From: Lachnospiraceae bacterium
Lineage (GTDB): Bacteria > Bacillota > Clostridia > Lachnospirales > Lachnospiraceae
DNA: 64,000 nucleotides
Direction: 5' to 3'
Assembly: GCA_015056915.1 (NCBI GenBank)
Contig: SVFK01000001.1
Coordinates: forward strand, 219,219-283,218
Part shown: positions 51,282 through 60,458 of the stretch, piece by piece
Layout: every line of letters starts with the position of its first letter
How positions within the stretch are numbered: position 1 is the stretch's first letter
The notes under the pieces: model-generated
Database searches by the model: none
Seen by the model: the letters and a program-made list of their open reading frames with translations, nothing else
Told to the model about the DNA's origin: nothing
Made by a program: the position numbers and the translations under genes

Positions 51282-52781
51282 CTATTTTACAAAAGAATTT
51301 ATTTTTCGTCTTCTGTCACCACTGCGGTTATCTCTTCCACCGTTACGCTCTCTTCTGCCATTGCTGTATCTGTCTCCGCCTCGTCTGTCTCCGCCTCGCC
51401 TGTTTTCACCGTGTCTGTCTCTGCGCTCGTAACGACCACCTCTGTTATCACTACGAACTGCGCGACGGGGCGAGTAATCATCCGCTGCGATTTCTTCGCT
51501 CTTATCACCTACCTGATATTTCAGCATCGCCGCTGCAAGCTCCAAGGCATCGCAGCCTTCAGCATCTATTTTACGCTGCAAAAATTGCTTCATTAATTCC
51601 ATATCCTCATGGGTATGCATTTCCCATGCCTGATTCAGGTACTTATCTGCTTTAGCCTTCAATACCTTGGCTGCTCCCGGGAATTTCTTTTCCTCCACAG
51701 TAGTACGGCAGATTTTCTCTATTTCACGAATCTTAAAAACCTCACGACCGCTTACAAAGGTAAAGGAGCGACCCGTTCTTCCTGCACGTCCCGTTCTTCC
51801 GATACGATGCACATAATATTCAATATCCTGTGGAATATCATAATTGATTACTGCCTCCACATCATCCACGTCAATTCCTCTGGCTGCAACATCCGTGGCA
51901 ATAAGAATACTGGTACTGCCGTTACGAAAACGATTCATTGCCGTATCCCTCTGTGCCTGAGACATATCGCCATGGAGCCCTTCTGCCTGATAACCATGAA
52001 GCTTCAAGACCTCTGCCACCTCATCCACCTTTTTCTTGGTGTTACAGAAAATCAAACACAGCTTGGGCTGATAGTATTCCAACAAACGGATGCATGCAGC
52101 ATCCTTATCCTGACTTTTGACACGGTAATATTTCTGGGAGACCAGCGGAATGGTAAGCTCCTTTGCTGCCACCTGAATCATTTTGGCATCCTTCTGAAAT
52201 CTATGGGTAATCTCCAAAATAGGCTTGGGCATGGTTGCTGAAAAGAGCGCCGTCTGATGTTCACCGGGAATCTGTCCCAGAATCAGCTCCATATCCTCTC
52301 GAAAGCCCATGTTCAGCATCTCATCTGCCTCGTCTAACACCACCATATTCACGTGCTCGAGCTTAATCGTATGGCGGCGCATGTGATCCATCACGCGTCC
52401 GGGCGTACCCACTATAATCTGTACCCCTCTGAGGGCACTAATCTGTCTCCCGATTTCCTGACCTCCGTAAATCGGCAACACCTTAATTCCGTGCATGTAT
52501 TTTGCCAGCTTACGCAACTCCTCAGCGGCCTGAATGGCAAGTTCTCTGGTAGGACACAAAATGACAGTCTGCAGCTTGCGAAGCTCCGGATTCACCTTCT
52601 GAATCACCGGAATACCGAAGGCCGCCGTCTTGCCGGTTCCCGTCTGAGCCTGCCCGATAATATCCATTCCTTCCAAAAGATAAGGTATGGCCTGCTCCTG
52701 AATAGGAGACAACTTTTCAAATCCCATATCTTTGATTGCCCTTACAATTCTCTCATCTAACAAAGGTAATATATTTTCCAT
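51282..52781 (-). CDS. DEAD-box RNA helicase with Arg/Gly-rich C terminus
   Basis: GQAQTGTGKTAAFGIPVIQK, VLDEADEMLNMGF, SATMP, HRIGRTGRAGRTG; tail GGRYERRDRHGENRRGGDRRGGDRYSNGRRERNGG. Confidence 0.97.
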   Translation of the reverse strand: MENILPLLDERIVRAIKDMGFEKLSPIQEQAIPYLLEGMDIIGQAQTGTGKTAAFGIPVIQKVNPELRKLQTVILCPTRELAIQAAEELRKLAKYMHGIKVLPIYGGQEIGRQISALRGVQIIVGTPGRVMDHMRRHTIKLEHVNMVVLDEADEMLNMGFREDMELILGQIPGEHQTALFSATMPKPILEITHRFQKDAKMIQVAAKELTIPLVSQKYYRVKSQDKDAACIRLLEYYQPKLCLIFCNTKKKVDEVAEVLKLHGYQAEGLHGDMSQAQRDTAMNRFRNGSTSILIATDVAARGIDVDDVEAVINYDIPQDIEYYVHRIGRTGRAGRTGRSFTFVSGREVFKIREIEKICRTTVEEKKFPGAAKVLKAKADKYLNQAWEMHTHEDMELMKQFLQRKIDAEGCDALELAAAMLKYQVGDKSEEIAADDYSPRRAVRSDNRGGRYERRDRHGENRRGGDRRGGDRYSNGRRERNGGRDNRSGDRRRKINSFVK

Positions 52782-52796
52782 AATCTACTTCCTCAC

Positions 52797-52843
52797 AAAA
52801 AAGGAGAAATCATCAGCAAACGCGAATGATTTCTCCAATCATT
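52797..52843 (-). promoter_or_regulatory. Putative attenuator (antiterminator/terminator) in the helicase leader
   Basis: Minus strand: terminator GGAGAAATCAT...ATGATTTCTCC (52836-52803) followed by TTTTTT (52802-52797); competing hairpin AATGATT-GGAGA-AATCATT (52843-52825). Confidence 0.7.
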
Positions 52844-52860
52844 TCTTTACATCATTGCAG

Positions 52861-52889
52861 AGTATACCATGCGAACAAAGGAAACACAA
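52861..52889 (-). promoter_or_regulatory. Putative sigma-A promoter of the helicase gene
   Basis: Minus strand TTGTGT (52889-52884), 17-nt spacer, TATACT (52866-52861), just upstream of the attenuator. Confidence 0.55.
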
Positions 52890-53025
52890 GCATTTTCTGC
52901 ACACTGAAAAACTAAATCTTTTGTATTAAGGACCAACTTACATTCATTGACAAATCATCCCCTACAGCGTAGTATGTGATATATACATAACTTTATTACA
53001 ATACTTTACTAAAACGGAGGTTATT

Positions 53026-53901
53026 ATGAAAAACTTTTGGAAAAACACAGGTTGGACTTTACTTTGCTTCCTGCCTGTATTAATCAGTATTCTTGTACAA
53101 TTACTGTTGGGCGTTATGCTGTCTGTCGTATTCACCATTGTCGGAATGATACAATTAGGCGCCTTTGACCCTACTGACGCAGCCATGTTTCAACAACTGA
53201 ATGAGTATGTTTTGGAGCAGGCAGCCAAATATTCCGGTGCCATGATTTTCGGATACCATATTATTGCCTTACTTGGCTTTGGCCTGTGGTATTATTTTGC
53301 CTGTGGCAGACCTAAAATTACTAACCCTATAAAGGCATTCCGCGGAACTGCCTTGCCAACCGTGATTATTTTTTCTTTTGGTCTGTGCCTGTTTGCCAAC
53401 GCCTTTGTCTTAATAGCACAATATGTTGCTCCCAATGCTATGGCAGCCTACATGGAATTAATGGAAGCCGCAGGAATGGGCGTGGATATCTTTGCCATTC
53501 TGGCAAGTGTCCTGCTTGCACCTATCGGCGAAGAAATCCTGTGCAGAGGTCTCACCTATTACTATGCCCAAAAAGCTGTGAGCCGCATGAACAACCGCCA
53601 TGTTGCTTTTTGGATAGCTAACAGCCTTCAGGCAATCGGCTTTGGCATTATGCACCTGAACCTGATTCAGGGCTTATATGCCTTTATTCTGGGTCTGGGA
53701 ATCGGTTGGCTGCGCGAGCGCTATAAGAGCCTGTATCCTGCCATGCTGGCACATTTTGTGGTGAATTTCTCTTCCACCTTTATCATGGGATATCTGTTAG
53801 CTCCCATACCGGAAAGCTTTCTTTCCGCGGTACTGCTGATGGTAGCTAGTATCACCGTTTGCGCAATTGGTGTGCTACTGAGCCGCAAAGGAGAAGTATA
53901 A
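53026..53901 (+). CDS. CPBP-family intramembrane metalloprotease
   Basis: APIGEEILCRGLTYYYAQKA...NSLQAIGFGIMHLNLIQGLYAFILGLGIGWLRERYKSLYPAMLAHFVVN. Confidence 0.94.
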   Translation: MKNFWKNTGWTLLCFLPVLISILVQLLLGVMLSVVFTIVGMIQLGAFDPTDAAMFQQLNEYVLEQAAKYSGAMIFGYHIIALLGFGLWYYFACGRPKITNPIKAFRGTALPTVIIFSFGLCLFANAFVLIAQYVAPNAMAAYMELMEAAGMGVDIFAILASVLLAPIGEEILCRGLTYYYAQKAVSRMNNRHVAFWIANSLQAIGFGIMHLNLIQGLYAFILGLGIGWLRERYKSLYPAMLAHFVVNFSSTFIMGYLLAPIPESFLSAVLLMVASITVCAIGVLLSRKGEV

Positions 53902-53903
53902 GC

Positions 53904-55634
53904 ATGAAAATGTTATGGAAGCTTACTAAGGAAGCTGCACGTTATAAGGGGCTTTATATTATAGCTATTCTATCTACTCTGGGCTTAACCATTGTCAATC
54001 TGACTGCCCCAAAGATTCTGTCCACTATGACAGGTGTTGTGGAAAAGGGTGTTGATGACACCTCGCTAGATACTATTATAGGCCTTGCCATAATATTGCT
54101 GATTCTTTATCTGCTTCGTATTTTGTTTCGATTTCTGAGCAATTATCTGGCACACAAGGCAGCCTGGTATCTGGTCGGTGACCTTAGAAGCAGAATGTAT
54201 GACAAGCTGCAAAGTCTTCATCTGGGCTTTTTTCACGATAAGCAGACCGGCGATTTGATGAGCCGTGTGGTGAACGATACCAGAGATTTTGAGCTTTTGT
54301 ATGCCCATATGATTCCGGAAATGATTACCAATATAGTAACCTTTCTGGGGGTATTGATTATACTGCTTACCATTAATTGGAAGCTGGCACTCATTACCTG
54401 CTGTCCTATTCCCCTTATTCTAGGCTCCGGGATAATCTTTGCCAAGGTCGTACGTCCCTTTTTTAAAGCTTCTCAGAAATGCATGGGCGAATTGAACGCA
54501 CAGCTGCAGGACAGCCTTTCCGGGCTTCATGAGATTCAGTCCTTTGGGCAGGAGGCGTATGAAGGCGAGCGTGTACGCACCAAGAATTTTGAGCAGGTAA
54601 GAGCAATGCTTCGCGCCCTCCGTGCCAGCGCCGTATTTCACCCCTGCGTGGAATTTCTCTCCTCCGCAGGTACGATACTGGTAGTATTTTTTGGCGGATA
54701 TCTGGCTTATAAGGGACAACTGTCCGTAGAGGATATTGTAGCCTTTGTGTTGTATCTGTCCCTGTTCTATGCTCCGGTTTCCGGGCTTGCCACTTTATTA
54801 GAAAATTTACAGCAATCTCTGGCAGGAGCAGAACGTGTAACTCTGATTCTGGATACCCCCGCAGCAATCCAGAATGCAGAAGGTGCTGTAGACATCGGAA
54901 AAGTAGAAGGCGCCGTTGCCTTTGAAAATGTAAGCTTCCACTACGACAACAAAATACCTGTGCTAAAGAATGTAACCTTTTCCTGTAAGCCCGGCATGAT
55001 GGTAGCTCTGGTGGGACCCACCGGTGTAGGCAAGACCACTACCACGCAGTTAATTTCCCGCTTCTATGATCCAACACTGGGAAATATACTGATTGACGGC
55101 AAAAACATCAAAGATATTACCTTGGAAAGCCTGCGCCGCAATATTTCTCCGGTACTGCAGGATACCTTCCTCTTTAACGGTACAATTGCGGAAAACATTG
55201 GTTATGCCAAACCGGACGCTACCAGACAGGAAATAGAAGAGGCGGCTAAAGCAGCTAATATTCATGAGGACATTATGAATATGCCGGAACAATATGAAAC
55301 CAAGGTCGGTGAGCGTGGTGTACGTCTGTCCGGCGGCCAGAAGCAGAGGGTTGCCATTGCAAGAGCGATTCTTCGTCAATCGCCTATTATCATTCTGGAC
55401 GAAGCCACTGCTTCCGTAGATGTGCAAACCGAGAAGCAGATACAGAAGGCCATCAAAAACCTCGCCGGTAAGCGCACCATTATCGCAATCGCACACCGCT
55501 TATCCACCATACGGGAGGCAGACATGATTCTCGTATTGCATGAAGGAGAGATTGTAGAAGGGGGAACACATGAAGAGCTGCTCGCCCAAAAGGGCTTTTA
55601 TTACAATATGCAGCTGGCACAGGAGACAGTGTAA
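53904..55634 (+). CDS. ABC exporter (fused TM-NBD)
   Basis: Start MKMLWKLTKEAARYKG; VGPTGVGKTTTTQLISRFYD, VRLSGGQKQRVAIARAI, IIILDEATASVD. Confidence 0.96.
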   Translation: MKMLWKLTKEAARYKGLYIIAILSTLGLTIVNLTAPKILSTMTGVVEKGVDDTSLDTIIGLAIILLILYLLRILFRFLSNYLAHKAAWYLVGDLRSRMYDKLQSLHLGFFHDKQTGDLMSRVVNDTRDFELLYAHMIPEMITNIVTFLGVLIILLTINWKLALITCCPIPLILGSGIIFAKVVRPFFKASQKCMGELNAQLQDSLSGLHEIQSFGQEAYEGERVRTKNFEQVRAMLRALRASAVFHPCVEFLSSAGTILVVFFGGYLAYKGQLSVEDIVAFVLYLSLFYAPVSGLATLLENLQQSLAGAERVTLILDTPAAIQNAEGAVDIGKVEGAVAFENVSFHYDNKIPVLKNVTFSCKPGMMVALVGPTGVGKTTTTQLISRFYDPTLGNILIDGKNIKDITLESLRRNISPVLQDTFLFNGTIAENIGYAKPDATRQEIEEAAKAANIHEDIMNMPEQYETKVGERGVRLSGGQKQRVAIARAILRQSPIIILDEATASVDVQTEKQIQKAIKNLAGKRTIIAIAHRLSTIREADMILVLHEGEIVEGGTHEELLAQKGFYYNMQLAQETV

Positions 55635-55671
55635 TAGACCTGACACTTTACTTATTCCAATGAGGACTCAC

Positions 55672-56094
55672 ATGAAGATACGAGGTATTTTATCCGAAAT
55701 TCTTAGCGATTTATACCGCATACGATATGCTATACTGATTCTAATCTTATATGCTATACCTATGCAGCTTATATTCGGCACCGTATGCCCTTTTGCAATT
55801 TTATTTGGTTTTCCCTGCCCTGCCTGTGGTCTCACAAGGGCAGGGCTCCTTTTATTGAAGGGCTCCTGGAAGGCTGCCTGGGCGACGCATCCCTGCATCT
55901 TTCTCTGGGTTGCCTTGATTCTCTACCTTATTATCTCAAGATATTTTTTACGCAAAAAGACCATTCCTGCGCTTCCCCTTGCCAGCATGGTATGCCTGAT
56001 TACTCTCATTTACTTTTGTATTTGCTGTGTTAATCAGTCTACCATTTCAGTTCCTTGCGAGGGAATACTCACTTATTTCTACAGGAATGCCTGA
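55672..56094 (+). CDS. DUF2752 membrane protein
   Basis: CPFAILFGFPCPACGLTRAGLLLLKGSWKAAWATHPCIFLW; start trimmed to MKIRGILSE. Confidence 0.82.
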   Translation: MKIRGILSEILSDLYRIRYAILILILYAIPMQLIFGTVCPFAILFGFPCPACGLTRAGLLLLKGSWKAAWATHPCIFLWVALILYLIISRYFLRKKTIPALPLASMVCLITLIYFCICCVNQSTISVPCEGILTYFYRNA

Positions 56095-56207
56095 TATCTC
56101 TTGCGACAAATAATCTATTATGATAAAATATTTTCTAAGTGATGCTATGATATTTCACTTAATAACAAAAGAGGGGCTCCTGCCCCATTATGACGGAGGG
56201 TTAAACA

Positions 56208-56483
56208 ATGGATTCTAACAACACAAACAATGTAATCAACAGCATACCTGAGGAATATCGTCCCATTAGTATGTGGGGCTATTTCGGTTACCAGCTTTTA
56301 TTTGCAATTCCTTGCGTAGGTTTTATTTTCCTTTTGGTATTTGCCTTGGGCGGCACTAAAAACTACAATCTTCGCAACTTTGCGCGTTCTTATTTCTGCG
56401 TGCTGCTCATATCCGTAATTCTTGTTCTGATTCTGGCTATGACCGGTGTGGCTGCAGGACTTTTCGCTGAGATGATGTATTAA
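56208..56483 (+). CDS. Small two-TM membrane protein of unknown function
   Basis: EEYRPISMWGYFGYQLLFAIPCVGFIFLLVFALGGTKNYNLRNFARSYFCVLLISVILVLIL; GGAGGG RBS. Confidence 0.85.
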   Translation: MDSNNTNNVINSIPEEYRPISMWGYFGYQLLFAIPCVGFIFLLVFALGGTKNYNLRNFARSYFCVLLISVILVLILAMTGVAAGLFAEMMY

Positions 56484-56510
56484 AACACAGAATTGCAATG
56501 TTAGACAAAG

Positions 56511-56543
56511 AAAAAAGATGTTGAGATAATCAACATCTTTTTT
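56511..56543 (+). terminator. Intrinsic terminator
   Basis: AAAAAAGATGTTGA-GATAA-TCAACATCTTTTTT. Confidence 0.93.
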
Positions 56544-56545
56544 AA

Positions 56546-56619
56546 TAGCGAGGAAGGGATTTGAACCCCCGACACTGCGGGTATGAACCGCATGCTCTAG
56601 CCAACTGAGCTACCTCGCC
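56546..56619 (-). tRNA. tRNA-Met (CAT)
   Basis: GGCGAGGTAGCTCAGTTGGCTAGAGCATGCGGTTCATACCCGCAGTGTCGGGGGTTCAAATCCCTTCCTCGCTA on the minus strand. Confidence 0.95.
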
Positions 56620-56647
56620 ATTTCTTATAAACCAACCGAGGTTGGAA

Positions 56648-56720
56648 TGGAACCTATAGGGCTCGAACCTATGACCCTCTGCTTGTAAGGCAGATGCTCT
56701 CCCAGCTGAGCTAAGATTCC
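56648..56720 (-). tRNA. tRNA-Val (TAC)
   Basis: GGAATCTTAGCTCAGCTGGGAGAGCATCTGCCTTACAAGCAGAGGGTCATAGGTTCGAGCCCTATAGGTTCCA; anticodon loop CTTACAA. Confidence 0.95.
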
Positions 56721-56841
56721 ATTTGTCGCTGTCAACTCGCAATCGACTTTGTTAGTATACAATGAGGGCTTACGTTTGTCAACAGCTTTTTTTGTTTTTC
56801 TTCAAAAAGTTTTATATACAATTCACACAACTTTATCCATA

Positions 56842-58623
56842 TTACATCCGCTCAGGTGCACTAAATCCAAGCAAATCAATACAGGTCTCCAGAATGTCTC
56901 TGGTCAGCTCAAGCAATGCAATCCAGCCTGCTTTCTTTACAGCATTTTCCTCTGAGAGAATGGGAGTCTCATGATAAAAACGATTAAATTGGTTTGCCAA
57001 ATCATAAATATAGGCGCATATCTTATTCGGTGCACTTTCCTCATAAGCCGCTTCCATAATTCCATTGAATTTGGCCAATTCCATTACAAACGCTTTCTCA
57101 GAAGCATTTTGTGCAGTCTGTAATTGTGCTTTTTCCAAATCACCGCCCTGCTCCTTATATTTTGCAAGAATGGACTTAATACGCACAATGGTATATAACA
57201 CGTAAGGGCCGGTATCTCCTTCAAAGGAGGTGAAACGGTCTACATCAAACACATAATCCTTGGCAGGCTGATTAGACAAATCACCATACTTGACTGCTGC
57301 AAGTCCAACGATTTGAGCTGTCTTGGAAGCTTCCTCCTCGTCCACGCGATACCCCTTCGTCTCGCTGTTTTCTTTTATCTTGCGAAGCATCTCTTCATTA
57401 ATCTCGCCAATCAGATTCTCCAATCTGGGCACGCCACCCTGACGTGTCTTGTAGGGCTTGCCGTCCTTACCGTTCATGGTGCCGAAGCCGATGTGGAACA
57501 GCTCTGTCTCAGGCTTCACCAGCTTGGTCTTCTTGGCACAGCGGAACACCTGCTCAAAATATAAATCCTGACGCTTGTCCGTTACATAAATAATCTTATC
57601 CGGCTGATATTCCACCATTCGCATCTTGATAGTTGCCAAATCGGTGGTATTATACAGTGCCGCACCATCTGATTTTAAAATGATACAAGGCGGTATCTCC
57701 TTTGTATCAGACTCCTCCTTTACATCCACCACAAGAGCACCGTCACTGATATAAGCATAGCCGTCCTCTTTCATATCCTTCACCATGTCGGGTATCCAGT
57801 CATGAGCATCAGACTCGCCCTTCCACAAGTCAAATTCCACATTTAGGTTGGAATAGTTTCTCTTAAGGTCTGCGATGGATACGCGCATAATATGATTCCA
57901 AAGGGCACGGTGACCTCTCTCTCCATTCTGCAGCTTAAGGGTAGCCTCCATAGCCTTTTCCTTGTATGCAGGGTCTTCCTTTGATTTACCGCTGGCAGTA
58001 GGATAAATCTCCTCCAGCTCCGCAATGGTAAAAGGGGCTTCTTCGGGATATTCTCCCTGAAAGTCCTCATCAAAATAAGGCAGATTGGGATAACGCTCCT
58101 GCAATTCCTGGATAATGAGTCCCATGGGCATTCCCCAGTCCCCCATATGAATGTCACCAACGACGTCATGACCTACAAAGCGAGCGATTCTTTTGACACT
58201 TTCACCAATAATAGCAGGACGCAGATGTCCCACATGCAACGCCTTGGCAATATTAGGTCCGCCATAGTCCACAATAATCTTCTTGGGATTGGCAGGCATG
58301 TCCAAACCAAATTTGTCCGCAGACTCCATTCCCTGCAGATATTCCAACAAGAATTCCTCTGTTATTTTCAGATTCAGGAAACCGGGAGCTACTGCTTCCA
58401 CCTCCTGAAACACCTTGCTATTCACAAGCTTTGCAGCCACATCATTAGCAATCATAATAGGTGCCTTTTTATACTGCTTAGCTCCTGCCATAGCACCGTT
58501 ACACTGATATTCACAAAGGTCAGGACGGTTGGATACGGTCACCCTTCCCAATGCACCTTCATAGCCTGCTGCCTCAAAAGCCTTCTGCATTTCCTCTGTC
58601 AGCATATCTAATATCTTCTTCAT
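56842..58623 (-). CDS. argS: Arginyl-tRNA synthetase
   Basis: IIVDYGGPNIAKALHVGHLRPAIIGESVKRIARFVGHDVVGDIHMGDWGMPMG...GDTGPYVLYTIVRIKSIL. Confidence 0.97.
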   Translation of the reverse strand: MKKILDMLTEEMQKAFEAAGYEGALGRVTVSNRPDLCEYQCNGAMAGAKQYKKAPIMIANDVAAKLVNSKVFQEVEAVAPGFLNLKITEEFLLEYLQGMESADKFGLDMPANPKKIIVDYGGPNIAKALHVGHLRPAIIGESVKRIARFVGHDVVGDIHMGDWGMPMGLIIQELQERYPNLPYFDEDFQGEYPEEAPFTIAELEEIYPTASGKSKEDPAYKEKAMEATLKLQNGERGHRALWNHIMRVSIADLKRNYSNLNVEFDLWKGESDAHDWIPDMVKDMKEDGYAYISDGALVVDVKEESDTKEIPPCIILKSDGAALYNTTDLATIKMRMVEYQPDKIIYVTDKRQDLYFEQVFRCAKKTKLVKPETELFHIGFGTMNGKDGKPYKTRQGGVPRLENLIGEINEEMLRKIKENSETKGYRVDEEEASKTAQIVGLAAVKYGDLSNQPAKDYVFDVDRFTSFEGDTGPYVLYTIVRIKSILAKYKEQGGDLEKAQLQTAQNASEKAFVMELAKFNGIMEAAYEESAPNKICAYIYDLANQFNRFYHETPILSEENAVKKAGWIALLELTRDILETCIDLLGFSAPERM

Positions 58624-58647
58624 ATTAAAACCAAACTCCTTATTTTC

Positions 58648-58675
58648 TTAAGTTATAGCTATAACTATAACTTAA
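58648..58675. repeat. Inverted repeat upstream of argS
   Basis: TTAAGTTATAG (58648-58658) and CTATAACTTAA (58665-58675); overlapping palindrome AGTTATAGCTATAACT. Confidence 0.75.
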
Positions 58676-58707
58676 TTTTCCAAATCCCGCAATATGTAAA
58701 ATACATA

Positions 58708-59328
58708 TCACCGCTCCGCTTTTGAAAAAGCACAACCACAGTAGTTCTGCCGATACAAATCATACTCTGCAGACAGTTCTATAGAACGTTTATAACCGTT
58801 CTTCTTTTTAAAATCGGAGGGCAGCCAGCTGACTTCGTATTCGGAAGACAGCAGCTGTCCGATTTCGTTAATTTTAGCTGCATTTTTTAAGGGACTGATG
58901 GTCAGCGTGGTCGCAAAATAATCATACCCCTGCTCCTTTGCCAATTCTGCAGTCCGTCGCAGGCGCATATCAAAGCATCGAAAACATCTTTCACCGCCCT
59001 CCGGACAGGTCTCATACCCCTTAGCCATTTCAAAAAATAACTGAGGCTCGTAATCTCCTTCTATCACACTGATAGGATAGCCCTTTTCTTCTTTATTATA
59101 GGCATCTATCAGACGCTTCTGCTCTTCCACACGCTTCCGGTATTCCTCTTCCATAGAAATATTGGGATTGTAATAAAATACCGTAATGTCAAAATATTTA
59201 CACAGATATTCAAGACAGTAACTGCTGCAGGGAGCGCAGCAGCTATGCAGCAGTAATCCGGGCACAGCACCGTCATGCAATTTATTGATAATTCCTTCCA
59301 TTTCCTTTTGATAATTCACAGGTTGCAT
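58708..59328 (-). CDS. queH: Epoxyqueuosine reductase QueH
   Basis: GLLLHSCCAPCSSYCLEYLCKYFDITVFYYNPNISMEEEYRKRVEEQKRLI...CFDMRLRRTAELAKEQGYDYFATTLTISPLKN. Confidence 0.95.
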   Translation of the reverse strand: MQPVNYQKEMEGIINKLHDGAVPGLLLHSCCAPCSSYCLEYLCKYFDITVFYYNPNISMEEEYRKRVEEQKRLIDAYNKEEKGYPISVIEGDYEPQLFFEMAKGYETCPEGGERCFRCFDMRLRRTAELAKEQGYDYFATTLTISPLKNAAKINEIGQLLSSEYEVSWLPSDFKKKNGYKRSIELSAEYDLYRQNYCGCAFSKAER

Positions 59329-59408
59329 CCATTTTCCCTCATAAGCAAGTTATCTTCAGCCTCCTTATCATAACACAAAACGAAAATCTGTGCCACTCAA
59401 TGTTATGC

Positions 59409-59642
59409 CGCCGGGGTTAAATTCCACCGCCTCTAGGGCAGGTATTGTTTGTCATCTACAGGAGCCTTAGTTGCTCTTAGGATTGACAAAGCTGCGTTGT
59501 TGCCCAAAATTCGTCTGTTTGAGTGTAGCGAGTTTTCGAATTTTGGGTAACGTACTTAGCAGATTTGACAATTCTTAGTGCAACTTGGCTCCGCAGCCGC
59601 AAACAATACCTGCCCTAGAGGCGGTGGAATTCGCCCCCGGCG
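59409..59642 (+). other. Long structured intergenic element, copy B
   Basis: 59420-59451 pairs perfectly with 59600-59631 (32 bp), plus outer CGCCGGGG/CCCCGGCG. Core 59447-59604 nearly identical to 32208-32365. Confidence 0.9.
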
Positions 59643-59661
59643 TCTTATTATCATCTTATCG

Positions 59662-60306
59662 TCATGAATTGCGCATCTCATAACGGCGCTGTGCTTTCCG
59701 CCAGTTAATCAGATTGAACCAGCCCTCCACATAATCTGCTCTACGATTCTGGTATTGCAGATAGTAGGCATGCTCCCATACGTCTACCAAAAAGAGAGGG
59801 ATATATTCTGCCAAATCCGGCACATCCTGATTGGCTGTCTGTGCAATCGATAATTTACCTTCCTTATCTGCAAGGAGCCACGCCCAACCGGAGCCGAATT
59901 TCGTTACAGCAGCCTGCTTCATCTGTTCCTTCCACTGTTGATAGGATCCAAAATCTCTTGTAATGGCTTCTGCCAATTCACCGCAGGGTTCCTGCCCCAC
60001 CGGGCTTTTCATGGAATCGAAATAAAGCTCGTGATTGTACACACCACCACCGTTATTGCGAATTGCCTCTTTCACTGCAACCGGCAATGTTTCCAGACCT
60101 GTCAGCAACTCCTTCAGGCTCATTTTCTGTAGCTGCGGATAATCCGCCAGTGCATTATTCAGATTGTCCACGTATGTTTTGTAATGCTTGTCATGATGAA
60201 AGCGCAAGGTTTCCTCATCCAATACCGGCATCAAAGCATCATACTCATAGGCAAGAGGCTGTACTACAAAGGGATAGGTCGCATCTTTCATATCAATTTC
60301 CTCCAT
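59662..60306 (-). CDS. Fe/Mn-family superoxide dismutase
   Basis: LRFHHDKHYKTYVDNLNNALADYP...FGSGWAWLLADKEGKL...LVDVWEHAYYLQYQNRRADYVEGWFNLINW. Confidence 0.95.
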   Translation of the reverse strand: MEEIDMKDATYPFVVQPLAYEYDALMPVLDEETLRFHHDKHYKTYVDNLNNALADYPQLQKMSLKELLTGLETLPVAVKEAIRNNGGGVYNHELYFDSMKSPVGQEPCGELAEAITRDFGSYQQWKEQMKQAAVTKFGSGWAWLLADKEGKLSIAQTANQDVPDLAEYIPLFLVDVWEHAYYLQYQNRRADYVEGWFNLINWRKAQRRYEMRNS

Positions 60307-60458
60307 TTCTAAATTAAAAAAATTAATTTATACCCATTTAGTATATGTTTACTTATCTCTGCTATTCATTCTATCGGACATTTCCTATAAAAGCAGTTGC
60401 ACCTCTTTTATCTTATGATATACAATGGAATGGACACTAAGAAAGAAAAGGTGACAGT

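Noticed and set aside
51299-51508. Repetitive 69-aa ORF (TSAETDTVKTGEAETDEAETDTAMAEESVTVEE)
   Set aside because: Alternate frame of the Arg/Gly-rich helicase tail.
56542-56742. 66-aa ORF NLSSAGRASALQAEGHRFEPYRFHSN...GEVAQLARACGSYPQCRGFKSLPRY
   Set aside because: Translation through tRNA-Met and tRNA-Val genes.
32160-59642. Group II intron or IS interpretation of both copies
   Set aside because: No intron-encoded protein or transposase ORF, and no recognisable domain V; kept only as a hairpin-targeting hypothesis.
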